A stretch of 33,552 bases of DNA from Bacteroidota bacterium (GCA_029567325.1 JAKQLF010000269.1:1-33552); one strand, 5' to 3'. Shown: positions 17,290 to 27,056, numbered from the stretch's first letter. Notes: a model not told the origin generated them from the sequence alone. Made by a program: numbers and translations.

Positions 17290-19461
17290 ATGAGCTTTAA
17301 ATTAGTCAAAATCTGCATTTTCCTTTTGTTTTTAAATAGCTGGAGTTATGCACAAAATCAATATCCTCATACTAAAACGAGTGGAGACATAGACCTTCAC
17401 TTTGGAGTAGCCTATCCAGATCCTTATCGGTGGATGGAAGACATCAAAAACCCGGAAGTAGAAGCTTGGTTTAAGGAACAAGCCAATCTGACAGATAAAA
17501 CTTTGAGTAATATCAATGGCCGAGATGAATTAATTGCTACATGGAAAATGTTGAATGGATTGGAGAACCCAAGAATAAATTCAAGAGATTTCAGAGGTGG
17601 TAGAATATTTTATCGCAAAACGTTGCCAGGTGAATCTGTAGGAAAAGTATATTATCGTAATGGATTGTATGGTGAAGAATTACTTTTATTTGATCCTCTG
17701 GCTTTTGAAGTTGGAAAAACCTTGTCTGTAAGCAGCATCTTACCTAGTCATGATGGTAAATATGTTGGAATCTCCTACAGTGAAAATGGAGCTGAAATTG
17801 GCACCTTGATCCTGGTGGATGTTGAAACAAAAAAGGTACTTAAAGAGCGATTTTCACCAGTCTGGGGTGGAATCATGGAATGGAACTTTGATAATAAAGG
17901 CTTTTGGTGGGGAAAATTGAGCAGCAGCGACAATACAAACGAAGGAGCACTGAAGAATAGCAAGGTGATGTTTCACACAATGGGTCAAGACCCCAAAATG
18001 GATAAAGAGTATTTTTCAAATGTAACCAGTCCCGAATTAGGAATAGAGCCTCAGGAATGGCCGTGGGTTTTTGTCAGCAACTATATGCCTGAATATATTT
18101 TTGCTGAAGTTAGCACCGTGCAGGCCGAAAAAAGAATTTATTATGCACCTATTTCTGACATCCATAAACCGAAAATTAATTGGAAAACTATATCAGAGCA
18201 AAAAGATACCATCAATGGAGTATATGAATTGATGAATGGTAAAATTTATGCTGCTACATCGAAGGGTGCTCCAAATTTCAAAATCATTGCTACCGATGCT
18301 GCCGCTCCGAATTGGAAGAATGCCGAAGTTATTGTTAGCGAAAAAGCGGATAAATTGGATAATTTCATAAGGACAAAAGATTACTTGGTATTGGTTTATA
18401 CAGATGGGATAAACAATACCTTGTTTAAATATCATCCCCAAACCAGAGTTACTTCTCAAATTACCCTGCCCTATTCAGGAACAGGTTTTGTGTTCAATTT
18501 GGATAAAAAATCCAATACCATTTTTGTCAACATGACAAGTTGGAGCAAGGCTATGCAAGAATTTGAAATCAACCTTGATAACAATCAAACTCAACTCAGT
18601 AAATTCAATAAACAGAATGTTTATCCAAAGGAATTTGAGGACATTGTCGTGGAAGAAGTTGAAGTGACTGGTCATGATGGAGTGAAAATTCCTTTGTCAC
18701 TCATTTACAAAAAAGGATTGGAGAAAAATGGCGAAAATGTTTGCATCATGGAAAGTTATGGTGCTTATGGATCAAGCATGACTCCTTATTTTAATTACGC
18801 AAGCACATATTTAGTTACAAAAGGTGTTGTTTTGGCCTATCCACACGTGAGAGGTGGAGGAGAAAAAGGAAATGCCTGGTATAAAGCTGGATTCAAAACA
18901 ACAAAACCAAATACATGGAAAGATTTTAATAGCTGTGCAGAGTATTTGATTAAAAATGGATTTACTTCTCCCAAACATTTGGCAGGTACTGGAACTTCAG
19001 CTGGAGGAATTTTGATTACCAGAGCGATTACCGAAAGACCTGATCTTTATGCTGCCGCAATATGTGATGTAGGATGTGCAAACACTATGAGATTTGAAGC
19101 AACACCAAATGGCCCTGGTAATGTTCCTGAATTTGGTACTGTACAAGATAGCATAGAATGCAGAGCTTTGTATGAAATGGATGGTGTTGCTCACGTCCAG
19201 TACGGCGTCCATTATCCAGCCGTTATGAGTGTAGCTGGATGGACAGATCCACGAGTAATTGCTTGGCAACCTGGAAAATTTGCAGCTGCTATGCAAAATA
19301 ATTCCAAAAGCGGTAAACCTGCTTTATTGAAAGTCAATTACGACAATGGCCATTTTACTGAAGACATCAATGTGGCATTTTCAAATTATGCAGATCAATT
19401 GTCCTTTATGTTGTGGCAATGTGGGCACCCAGAATTTACCAAAAAACCTAATCAACCATAA
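17290..19461 (+). CDS. Secreted prolyl oligopeptidase family serine peptidase (S9A)
   Basis: This 723-residue protein has a signal peptide (about 1-22, ending SYAQ), a start typical of S9A enzymes (DPYRWMED), a seven-blade propeller region that gates the active site, and a C-terminal alpha/beta hydrolase domain. The catalytic triad reads Ser 570 in GTSAGG, Asp 653 in WTDPRV and His 688 in DNGHF. YPHVRGGGEKGNAWYKAG is the conserved loop before the nucleophile. It should cleave short peptides after proline in the periplasm. The start is ATG 17290: an in-frame opening at 17134 would overlap the preceding gene and bury the signal peptide, so it is rejected. Confidence 0.93.
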   Translation: MSFKLVKICIFLLFLNSWSYAQNQYPHTKTSGDIDLHFGVAYPDPYRWMEDIKNPEVEAWFKEQANLTDKTLSNINGRDELIATWKMLNGLENPRINSRDFRGGRIFYRKTLPGESVGKVYYRNGLYGEELLLFDPLAFEVGKTLSVSSILPSHDGKYVGISYSENGAEIGTLILVDVETKKVLKERFSPVWGGIMEWNFDNKGFWWGKLSSSDNTNEGALKNSKVMFHTMGQDPKMDKEYFSNVTSPELGIEPQEWPWVFVSNYMPEYIFAEVSTVQAEKRIYYAPISDIHKPKINWKTISEQKDTINGVYELMNGKIYAATSKGAPNFKIIATDAAAPNWKNAEVIVSEKADKLDNFIRTKDYLVLVYTDGINNTLFKYHPQTRVTSQITLPYSGTGFVFNLDKKSNTIFVNMTSWSKAMQEFEINLDNNQTQLSKFNKQNVYPKEFEDIVVEEVEVTGHDGVKIPLSLIYKKGLEKNGENVCIMESYGAYGSSMTPYFNYASTYLVTKGVVLAYPHVRGGGEKGNAWYKAGFKTTKPNTWKDFNSCAEYLIKNGFTSPKHLAGTGTSAGGILITRAITERPDLYAAAICDVGCANTMRFEATPNGPGNVPEFGTVQDSIECRALYEMDGVAHVQYGVHYPAVMSVAGWTDPRVIAWQPGKFAAAMQNNSKSGKPALLKVNYDNGHFTEDINVAFSNYADQLSFMLWQCGHPEFTKKPNQP

Positions 19462-19463
19462 TA

Positions 19464-19510
19464 CTTAGGTCTTTATAAACTAAGATAAAATATTCAACTT
19501 TAAACCTAAG
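19464..19510 (+). promoter_or_regulatory. Inverted repeat in the leader of the HSL-type esterase
   Basis: CTTAGGT at 19464-19470 can pair with ACCTAAG at 19504-19510, three bases before the ATG, with further TTTA/TAAA pairing after a one-base bulge. The first five bases can instead pair with CTAAG at 19480-19484. The two folds exclude each other. The stems are short and AT-rich, so this may be chance. Confidence 0.25.
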
Positions 19511-19513
19511 ACC

Positions 19514-20527
19514 ATGTTAAAAATTATCAAGTATTTTAGTCTTACGGTGATTGCAGTAATCCTCATTTTCATTGTTTATATTTATAGCCTAACTTTTACA
19601 TCCCATGGAAGAATGGATTGGCGACAAGCAGCATTTTGTAAGATGGTTTCATTAAATAGAATAAGTGAAGACCAATTGACAAAAATGACATTAGAAGACT
19701 ATAGAAACATGCTGCCAAAAATGAACTTAGAACAAGTGTTTAGTCTTGACACATTGAACATTACTTCGGATAGCCTACCTTTGTTTATTTACAAACCAGC
19801 AAATCTTCCCAATAATGCCCCAATAGTTATCTATTACCATGGTGGAGGTTGGTTTCAGCCATTTAACAACTTAAGCAATTCAATTGCCAGACAGTATACC
19901 AATTGCTTCAAGGCCATTATTGTTGCAGTTGATTATAGAACCGCTCCTAAATATCCATTCCCAACCCATGTCAATGATAGTTACAACACCTTCAAGTGGG
20001 TGATCGAAAATGCTGAAAAAATTGGAGGAAACCCTGAAAAAATTGCAGTGATTGGAGAAAGTGCTGGTGGAAATATTGCTACAGTAGTCTGCCAAAAAGC
20101 TAAAAATGATGGATTTACAAATATTAAATACCAAGTATTATATTGCCCTTCTACTGATATTGGCCATCCTCATATATACCCATCAAACAAAAAGTTTGAA
20201 AACGGATATCTTCTTGGTAAAGCTGAAGTGGATTTCGTAAATAAATATATTACCAAAACAAGTGAAAATGGGTTAAATCCTGAATTATCCCCAATGTTAG
20301 CTGATAGTTTGTCAGGATTGCCCCCAGCTTTTATTATTACGGCAGAATTTGACCTTCTGCACGATGAAGGAGTTGCATATGCTGATAGATTGAAAAAGGA
20401 AGGAGTTCCTACCAAATATAAAGACTTGAAAGGTTGTATTCATGTAATGGCAGGGCCTTTTATGGAAAAAGAAACCAAGCAATTAAATGATGAAATAGCT
20501 TTAGAGTTAGATAAAGTTTTTAAATAA
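19514..20527 (+). CDS. Alpha/beta hydrolase fold-3 (HSL family) esterase/lipase
   Basis: This 337-residue protein has an N-terminal membrane anchor or uncleaved signal (about 5-27) and the hormone-sensitive-lipase-type signature. HGGGW at 109-113 forms the oxyanion hole. The nucleophile is Ser 183 in GESAGG. The acid is Asp 280 in AEFDLLHDEG, and His 310 is in GCIHVM. Such enzymes hydrolyse short acyl esters. It follows the peptidase by 52 bases, probably in the same transcript, and ends the codirectional run; 112 AT-rich bases without a clear hairpin separate it from the sensor kinase. Confidence 0.9.
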   Translation: MLKIIKYFSLTVIAVILIFIVYIYSLTFTSHGRMDWRQAAFCKMVSLNRISEDQLTKMTLEDYRNMLPKMNLEQVFSLDTLNITSDSLPLFIYKPANLPNNAPIVIYYHGGGWFQPFNNLSNSIARQYTNCFKAIIVAVDYRTAPKYPFPTHVNDSYNTFKWVIENAEKIGGNPEKIAVIGESAGGNIATVVCQKAKNDGFTNIKYQVLYCPSTDIGHPHIYPSNKKFENGYLLGKAEVDFVNKYITKTSENGLNPELSPMLADSLSGLPPAFIITAEFDLLHDEGVAYADRLKKEGVPTKYKDLKGCIHVMAGPFMEKETKQLNDEIALELDKVFK

Positions 20528-20639
20528 AGGCATTCCTATAGCTTCCTAAACTATTTCACCCTCAGTTTTCTATTTTTTTAATTAGTTTTAAACCAGAATC
20601 AATTTGTAATTTAATTCACTTCTTTTAGTACTTCATGTT

Positions 20640-23600
20640 TTGAAACAAGGGTTTTGTATATTTTCCTTTTTACTGTTAATGATGGGTCAGGTTTATGGGC
20701 AAAACCTGCATTTTACTTCTTATGGTACGAAAGAAGGATTGATACAAAATAGTGTTTACAGTACCATTCAAACCAAAGAAGGGTTCATGTGGTTTGGCAC
20801 ACAACATGGATTAAATAGGTTTGATGGAGTTAAATTCAAGGCTATGGAATACACCAAAAGTAATGATACGATCGGAAATTCTAGAATGATTGTTTCCATG
20901 CATATTGACAAATTTGAAAACTTTTGGCTAGGAACAAGCGAAGAGGTAATTTTATATGACAGATTCAAAAATGAAATTTATGATGCTGCTATAAAATACC
21001 CAGGTTTAACTTTTGAGGGTGAATGGATAAACCAGATCACTACGGATGGTCAAAACAGGCTATGGATGTGGGGTAAGTTTAATTTAAAATGTTATGATTT
21101 AGTCCATAAGAAAATAGTACCCATTGAAAAAAAAGAGCTCATCAATCAAACCAGTGCTTTTGCGATCAGTGAGGATCGAAGCCGACTTTATTTTGGTTTG
21201 AATGATAAAATTATACTGTTGAAAAACAATGAATATTCAGAAATAGAATCCGATTTTTTTAAATCAAAAAAAACAACCATTACCTCTCTGTTGTGCGCTA
21301 ATAAAATGCTTTGGTGTATAACCTCAGATAAAAAAGTTTGGATATCCAAAGATGATGAAAACATCCATTGGACATCTTTTGAAAGTTATTTTGGTTCTTC
21401 TTGTCTATTTGATCCGCACACGATGCATAAAGGAACGAATAACAATATTTGGATAGGAAGCAGAAGTGATGGAATATTAATAGCTGATTTAAACAATCTT
21501 AAAGTAACCAAATCTTCTGATTTTCTCCACCAATCTGCATTGAGAAATAAGTTTATATTGAGTTTTTTTACGAACAAACAAGGAATCACATGGGTGGGAG
21601 CAAGTGGTGTTGGAGTTTCCAAATATGATCCGGCAATTACCCAATTTGAATTATTTCGCAATGATGCTTTGCCCGGTAAAATGCAGATGGATAATATGAT
21701 TTTTAGTTTGTATTCAGACAATGGAAAAGATTTTTATTCTGGAACGCTGACTGGTGGATTATTGCATTGGGATATTTCAAAAAACCAGTCTGCATATTAT
21801 AGACCTCCCAACCAATCCTCAAACACTGAAGTCAATAACATATACACCATCACCAAAGCCGATGACCAACTATACATGGCAACTTGGGGAGGTTTGGCAA
21901 GTTTCAACCCCCGATCAAAGCATTTTTTACTTTATAACGACCAAGACGGCAAGACCCAAAAATTAGCAAGTTTATTGAAACTAGAAGGTCAAAACAAACT
22001 TTTGGTGGGTGGATATCTTCATTTTTTGAGGTATTTTGACATTGATACTAAAAAATGGTCGCCCATTTATGACCCCGATCGTTTTTTAGAAAACTCCAAA
22101 ATAAGGCCAAGATTTATGCATCAGTTGAGTGAAACTGAAATATTGATTTGCTCAGAAAACCGTTGTCTTACGAAATACAATATTGAAAAAGGAAGCTTCA
22201 AAGAATATCCGGAATTGGGGCATTATTCAGGTATGGCCACCCACATTTACATAAGCAAAAAATATTGGTGGGTTGGCACAACAAAAGGTTTGATGCAAAT
22301 GGATGCTCGCACGGAAAAATTAATAAAAGTTTGGAATGTGGAGACCGGACTTTCCGATGAAGTCATATATGCTGTATTAGAAGATAATTATGGTAAAATT
22401 TGGGTAGGTACAAATAAAGGGTTGAATGTAATTGAACCAAAAACTGGACTGATCAAAAAGTTTGATGAAAAGGATGGACTTCAATCTTTGGAATTTAATA
22501 CCGCTTCTTGTTTTAAAGATGAAAAGGGAAATTTATACTTTGGTGGGGTTAATGGCTTCAATAAAATTCCTGCTAAATTATTCAACACACAAAAGCACAA
22601 TCCAAAGCCGATCATTACCAATGTGCAAGTTATGAATGAACCTCTGATGACAGACTCAATCATCAGTTATACTTCAAGTTTCACACTAGCACCCAATAAA
22701 AACTTCATCAGTTTTGAATTTCAAAGCCCTAATTATTCGCAAACAGAAAACATCATTTACAGATACCGATTGTTGCCCATACAACAAGAATGGCAATTGA
22801 ATGGAAATAGGAACTATATCAATTACACACAGCTCAAGCCAAATGATTACACCTTTGAAGTGCAGTCTTCAGTTGGAGATTTGCGTTGGTCGCAACGCAA
22901 TGCTATCCAAATAACAATTTTGACACCGTGGTATAAATCATTTTGGTTCTTGAGCATCATCACTTTGTATATCATTGGAATGGGCATTTACTTTTATAAA
23001 CAAAGAATTTCTTCCATCAAAAACAAAGCACTTTTAAAACAAAGAATCAATGAGACAGAAATGGCGGCTTTAAAAGCGCAAATGAACCCTCACTTTATTT
23101 TCAATTGCATCAACAGTATTGACGCCTTCATCCAAACCAATGACAAATACAATGCTTCCATCTATTTGAATAAATTTGCGAAACTCATCCGAAATATTCT
23201 GGACAGCAGTAAGCAAAATTTAGTACCATTGTCTACCGATTTGGAAACGTTGAAATTCTACACAGAACTGGAATGTATGAGGACTGAAAATAAATTCAAA
23301 ACTGTATTTGAAATTGAAAAAGGTATTCTGGAGGAAGATATTTTCATACCACCTTTGATCATACAACCTTATGTTGAAAATGCTATCATTCATGGTTTAA
23401 AATCCAAAAATGATTACGACGGTGAGTTGAAGATTACTGTTTTTAAAGCAGAGGATAAACTCGTATTTGAAATCAAGGATAATGGAATTGGAAGGGTCGC
23501 TGCACAGAAAATGAATACCAACCGTGGAACGTCTTATGGAATGCAATTGAGTACAGATAGGGTGCAATTATTCAATGATGATCAAGACGAAAATGTCATC

Positions 23601-23672
23601 ATTACTGATTTGTACGAAGGAAATGAAGCTAAGGGTACTTCTATCAAAGTGATGTTGAAAATAGAAAACTAA
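20640..23672 (+). CDS. Propeller-type sensor histidine kinase (Reg_prop / Y_Y_Y / LytS-like His kinase)
   Basis: This 1010-residue protein has a signal peptide (ending VYGQN), a periplasmic double beta-propeller of two-component-regulator repeats (for example FGTQHGLNRFDG, VGTTKGLMQMDA and VGTNKGLNVIEP) and a Y_Y_Y Ig-like domain (about 680-755). One membrane helix (about 767-786) and a coiled linker precede a LytS-type kinase core. That core has MNPHFIFNCINSIDAFI with probable phosphoacceptor His 818, the N-box PYVENAIIHGL (910-920) and G-box DNGIGR. The start must be TTG 20640: the only nearby ATG (20635) reads ATG TTT TGA, and no in-frame ATG precedes the signal peptide back to the upstream stop. 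It pairs with the LytTR regulator five bases downstream. The ligand is unknown. Confidence 0.93.
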   Translation: MKQGFCIFSFLLLMMGQVYGQNLHFTSYGTKEGLIQNSVYSTIQTKEGFMWFGTQHGLNRFDGVKFKAMEYTKSNDTIGNSRMIVSMHIDKFENFWLGTSEEVILYDRFKNEIYDAAIKYPGLTFEGEWINQITTDGQNRLWMWGKFNLKCYDLVHKKIVPIEKKELINQTSAFAISEDRSRLYFGLNDKIILLKNNEYSEIESDFFKSKKTTITSLLCANKMLWCITSDKKVWISKDDENIHWTSFESYFGSSCLFDPHTMHKGTNNNIWIGSRSDGILIADLNNLKVTKSSDFLHQSALRNKFILSFFTNKQGITWVGASGVGVSKYDPAITQFELFRNDALPGKMQMDNMIFSLYSDNGKDFYSGTLTGGLLHWDISKNQSAYYRPPNQSSNTEVNNIYTITKADDQLYMATWGGLASFNPRSKHFLLYNDQDGKTQKLASLLKLEGQNKLLVGGYLHFLRYFDIDTKKWSPIYDPDRFLENSKIRPRFMHQLSETEILICSENRCLTKYNIEKGSFKEYPELGHYSGMATHIYISKKYWWVGTTKGLMQMDARTEKLIKVWNVETGLSDEVIYAVLEDNYGKIWVGTNKGLNVIEPKTGLIKKFDEKDGLQSLEFNTASCFKDEKGNLYFGGVNGFNKIPAKLFNTQKHNPKPIITNVQVMNEPLMTDSIISYTSSFTLAPNKNFISFEFQSPNYSQTENIIYRYRLLPIQQEWQLNGNRNYINYTQLKPNDYTFEVQSSVGDLRWSQRNAIQITILTPWYKSFWFLSIITLYIIGMGIYFYKQRISSIKNKALLKQRINETEMAALKAQMNPHFIFNCINSIDAFIQTNDKYNASIYLNKFAKLIRNILDSSKQNLVPLSTDLETLKFYTELECMRTENKFKTVFEIEKGILEEDIFIPPLIIQPYVENAIIHGLKSKNDYDGELKITVFKAEDKLVFEIKDNGIGRVAAQKMNTNRGTSYGMQLSTDRVQLFNDDQDENVIITDLYEGNEAKGTSIKVMLKIEN

Positions 23673-23677
23673 AGAAA

Positions 23678-24424
23678 ATGTTGAGCGCAGTAATAATTGA
23701 TGATGAATACAAAGGCCGGTTGGCATTAAAGCAAAAAATACTGGATTATTGCAAAGATATCATCCTAATTGGCGAAGCTGAAAACGGCAAAGAAGGTTTG
23801 GAATTGATCAATGAAAAGAAGCCCGACATCGTTTTTCTGGACATTGAAATGCCGCTAGTCAATGGTTTTGAAATGCTCCAAAATTTAAAAGAACGAAACT
23901 TCCATTTGATTTTCACAACGGCATATAATCATTATGCAATAAAAGCAATAAAATATTCCGCTTTTGATTATTTATTAAAACCCATTGATATTGAGGAACT
24001 TAAAACTACTGCTCAAAAATTAGTAAACAGTGCAAAATCAAATCTGGATTTACAAATTGAGTTACTTCATGGAAATTTTCAAGATAAGAATAAGCCACTG
24101 AAAAAATTGGCCATACCAACAATGGATGGCATTTGCTTTTACGAATTAAAAGACCTCATTTATTTGGAAGCTGACAGCAATTATACAAACCTCTATTTTA
24201 CTGAAAACAAGAAAATTGTAGCTTCTAAAACCCTCAAAGAATTTCAGGATTTACTTCCTGAAGACCATTTTTACAGGCCACATAATTCCTACATCATCAA
24301 CCTTTCCTTTGTTTCCAAATACATAAAAGGGGATGGTGGGCAAATACAATTGCATAATGGTGCGATTGTAGATGTTTCCAGAAAACACAAAGACGAGTTT
24401 TTAAAACTAATCAATAAGCGGTGA
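23678..24424 (+). CDS. LytTR-family response regulator
   Basis: This 248-residue protein is a receiver domain plus LytTR DNA-binding domain. The receiver has acidic residues IIDDE (6-10), phosphoacceptor Asp 55 in VFLDIEMP, the FTTAY switch region and conserved Lys in YLLKPID. The LytTR domain (about 145-248) shows DLIYLEADSNYTNLYF, FYRPHNSYIINL and the closing VSRKHKDEFLKLI. It is the cognate partner of the kinase immediately upstream. LytTR proteins bind short direct repeats, and none could be assigned here. The codirectional symporter gene starts 108 bases downstream and is a possible target, by inference only. Confidence 0.95.
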   Translation: MLSAVIIDDEYKGRLALKQKILDYCKDIILIGEAENGKEGLELINEKKPDIVFLDIEMPLVNGFEMLQNLKERNFHLIFTTAYNHYAIKAIKYSAFDYLLKPIDIEELKTTAQKLVNSAKSNLDLQIELLHGNFQDKNKPLKKLAIPTMDGICFYELKDLIYLEADSNYTNLYFTENKKIVASKTLKEFQDLLPEDHFYRPHNSYIINLSFVSKYIKGDGGQIQLHNGAIVDVSRKHKDEFLKLINKR

Positions 24425-24532
24425 AGTCTTTTAAAATTATGATTTGTTGAACTTTTTTTGAGCAAAATTCAAATAAACGAACAAGGTAGTGTAATATTGG
24501 TCTTTTAAAAGCCACCACTTAATACCTATCTC

Positions 24533-26170
24533 ATGTTTGCTACGCTCGATATTGTCATTTTCGTTGTTTATCTTTTGGGCATTGTTGCTTTGGGTTTGTA
24601 CATGTCACGTACAAAAGAAGGAACAGAAAAAACTGCAGAAGATTATTTCTTGGCGAGTAAGTCATTGCCTTGGTGGGCAATTGGTACTTCACTGATTGCA
24701 GCAAATATCTCAGCCGAACAGATGATTGGGATGTCGGGACAGGCATTTGGAATGGGTATCGCCATAGCATCCTATGAATTGATGGCAGCAGCTACTTTGA
24801 TTATCGTTGGGAAATACTTTTTACCCATTTTCATAGAGAAAAATTTATTTACCATTCCACAATTTGTAAAGGAAAGATATAGTGATGAACTTAAGACCAT
24901 CTTAGCCATCTTTTGGCTTTTCCTTTTCACTTTTGTCAATTTAAGTACCGTTTTATTATTGGGTGCCATGGCACTCGACACCATCATTGGTACTGGGGAC
25001 AAAAGTTTATTGTTGTATGGCATCATTGGATTGGCGTTGATTTCAGCGGCTTACTCTCTTTATGGTGGACTTACGGCAGTTGCTTGGACTGATGTTGTAC
25101 AAGTTGTATTGCTTATATTAGGAGGAATCATAACAACCTACTTGGCGTGTGCAAATCTTACCCCATCTGGAGGATTTGTGGATGGTGTACAACATATTTA
25201 TAGCACATTACCTGAGAAATTTCATATGATACTGGGTAGTGATCATCCAATGTATAAAGAACTTCCGGGCATCGCTGTTTTGGTTGGTGGTATGTGGGTT
25301 GCCAATCTTTATTATTGGGGATTCAACCAATACATCATTCAAAGAGCATTAGCCGCTAAGGACATCAAAGAAGCACAAAAAGGCTTGGTACTTGCTGGCT
25401 TTTTGAAAATACTCATTCCATTTATCGTGGTTGTTCCTGGAATTGCCGCATACTCCTATTATGCTGGTGGAGCTGGTACTTCTGTTGTGGAAGGAGCCGC
25501 TACTGCTTTGCAAGTGGATAATCCTCCATTCCAAGCCAATGATAATGCGTATCCTTGGCTAATAAAAAACCTCATCCCAACAGGATTTAAAGGATTGGTA
25601 GTAGCAGCATTGGCAGCAGCCATTATTTCATCATTGGCTAGTATGATGAACTCCATTTCCACGATTTTCACCATGGATATTTACCAACAATACATCAATA
25701 AAAATGCTTCTTCAAAAACGACTGTAAATGTGGGAAGGATTTCTGCTGCAGTTGCATTGGTGATTGCTATGATCATCGCACCCATGCTTGCCAACGGTAG
25801 AGGAATTTTCAATGTCATTCAAGAATATACAGCCGTTGTGAGTCCTGGAATATTAGCAGTATTCATGTTGGGTTTGTTTTATAAAAAGGCAAATAACAGA
25901 GGGGCTATCATCGGAATTCTTTTCTCAATCGTTTTTGCTTTAGGGCTCAAGTTTTCAAACCTTGGTCTACCTTGGATGCATGAAACAGCCTTGGTTTTCG
26001 TGATCACTTGTTTGGTCATAGCTGGTGTCAGTTATGTCACTGGCAAAGGACTTGATGATCAATATGCAATCAGGACTGACGGAAGTACCTTTACGACGAG
26101 CAGTGCATTCAATATTTCGTCTTTTATCATTTTATTGATTTTGGCATTTTTGTATGCGGCTTTTTGGTAG
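24533..26170 (+). CDS. Sodium:solute symporter (SSS family, SGLT-like)
   Basis: This 545-residue inner-membrane transporter has about 13-14 hydrophobic helices. SGLT-type landmarks are DYFLASKSLPWWAIGTSL (about 38-55), AANISAEQMIGMSGQAFGMG, IPQFVKERYS, the AAYSLYGGLTAVAWTDVVQ segment (about 172-190) and the NQYIIQRALAAKD motif. It should import a sugar, sugar acid, myo-inositol or similar solute with sodium. The substrate cannot be fixed from sequence. The start ATG 24533 begins right before the first helix, as in the family. It follows the LytS/LytTR pair and may be controlled by it. Confidence 0.93.
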   Translation: MFATLDIVIFVVYLLGIVALGLYMSRTKEGTEKTAEDYFLASKSLPWWAIGTSLIAANISAEQMIGMSGQAFGMGIAIASYELMAAATLIIVGKYFLPIFIEKNLFTIPQFVKERYSDELKTILAIFWLFLFTFVNLSTVLLLGAMALDTIIGTGDKSLLLYGIIGLALISAAYSLYGGLTAVAWTDVVQVVLLILGGIITTYLACANLTPSGGFVDGVQHIYSTLPEKFHMILGSDHPMYKELPGIAVLVGGMWVANLYYWGFNQYIIQRALAAKDIKEAQKGLVLAGFLKILIPFIVVVPGIAAYSYYAGGAGTSVVEGAATALQVDNPPFQANDNAYPWLIKNLIPTGFKGLVVAALAAAIISSLASMMNSISTIFTMDIYQQYINKNASSKTTVNVGRISAAVALVIAMIIAPMLANGRGIFNVIQEYTAVVSPGILAVFMLGLFYKKANNRGAIIGILFSIVFALGLKFSNLGLPWMHETALVFVITCLVIAGVSYVTGKGLDDQYAIRTDGSTFTTSSAFNISSFIILLILAFLYAAFW

Positions 26171-26226
26171 TCGGCTCTGAGTAATCAGCTGGCAGAGATC
26201 AGCAGTCAGGAAATTAAATTGCTATG

Positions 26227-26261
26227 AGTTCATAAAGTAGAAAGTTGAAAGTTCATAAAGT
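26227..26261. repeat. Direct repeat AGTTCATAAAGT (two copies, 23-bp period)
   Basis: AGTTCATAAAGT occurs at 26227-26238 and 26250-26261, with the related AGAAAGTTGAA between them. It lies in the 155-base spacer between the convergent symporter and the small secreted protein gene, where no terminator hairpin was seen. Confidence 0.7.
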
Positions 26262-26300
26262 TATTTTTAACAAAAGCCTATCCTAATCAGGAAAAGGCCC

Positions 26301-26328
26301 GTTGCTCGTTGCTCGAATCTCGCTGCTA
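26301..26328. repeat. Four 7-bp tandem units (GTTGCTC-like) overlapping a stop codon
   Basis: The units are GTTGCTC, GTTGCTC, GAATCTC and GCTGCTA. The last contains the stop codon (CTA on this strand, 26326-26328) of the minus-strand gene at 26326-26862. Confidence 0.6.
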
Positions 26329-26862
26329 CTTCACCACAAAAGAATTCAGAAAAATATCAATCAATTCATTCAAACTAGAGCCCGTAGGAGAATACACTTG
26401 CGCTGTATAAATCCTATTGGGTTGCAATTTCACTACCCCTTTGATAGATTGTTTAGCAACCTTGTCAACCAACTTATAAACCATCATAGGTAAACCTTCT
26501 TGACTTATTAAAATATCCTTATATACGACCTGACAATTATTTTTTTCTGCAATACTTGCAAGTGTATTAAGTAAAAATTCTTCATTGACATCTGTGCTAT
26601 CGTAGTCTATAACAGCATCGGGGTAAGTGACAACATTGACCGTGTAAAGCGTATTGGGATGATCCGTTTTCTGAAGGGAAAAATTTTCATTGACGACATC
26701 ACCTACAACTGTTGGAATAATTTTCTCTAAATATTTAAAATGTCCAGGAGCTTTTACTTCAAACCGATCTTGGAGATCAGAAAAAAGAATAAAATCAGAT
26801 TGCCCGTATCCTTTAAATATAGAAACAATTAGAAAAATAAAAATGTAAAAACCAACTTTCAT
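26326..26862 (-). CDS. Small secreted protein, PsbP/Mog1-like fold suspected
   Basis: This 178-residue protein starts at ATG 26862 (MKVGFYIF), with a signal peptide of about 21 residues ending GYGQ. An in-frame extension to 26910 lacks a signal-compatible start and is rejected. The mature part has the pattern of small alpha/beta proteins of the PsbP/Mog1 type: FEVKAPGHF near the N-terminus, paired strands with YTVNVVTYPD and PMMVYKLV, and a final helix after NRIYTAQVYSPTGSSLNELIDIFLNSF. The fold assignment is a pattern-level guess and the function is unknown. Its stop overlaps a 7-bp repeat. It lies downstream of the large phytase-like gene, but a strong terminator sits between them. Confidence 0.7.
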   Translation of the reverse strand: MKVGFYIFIFLIVSIFKGYGQSDFILFSDLQDRFEVKAPGHFKYLEKIIPTVVGDVVNENFSLQKTDHPNTLYTVNVVTYPDAVIDYDSTDVNEEFLLNTLASIAEKNNCQVVYKDILISQEGLPMMVYKLVDKVAKQSIKGVVKLQPNRIYTAQVYSPTGSSLNELIDIFLNSFVVK

Positions 26863-27004
26863 AAAATGCTTATAGCTCCTTGATAACGTACCAAAAGAGG
26901 CAAAGGGCAAAGATTGGTTTATTTTAACAGATATTTATTAGAAATGACTGAAGCTTTTGGAAGTTTGCCACGAGCCTTGAGGCCTTCGAGCATCGCGCCT
27001 CATT

Positions 27005-27056
27005 GCAATTCAGCAATTTCGCAATTCAGCAGTTCAGCAATTTCACAATTTTGCAA
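27005..27056. repeat. Degenerate 8-bp tandem repeat (GCAATTCA/GCAATTTC)
   Basis: Six octamers in perfect register fill 27005-27052: GCAATTCA, GCAATTTC, GCAATTCA, GCAGTTCA, GCAATTTC and ACAATTTT. A partial GCAA follows. The array lies in the 284-base gap between the small secreted protein and the phytase-like gene, beside the terminator. It creates a spurious plus-strand open frame. Confidence 0.8.
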
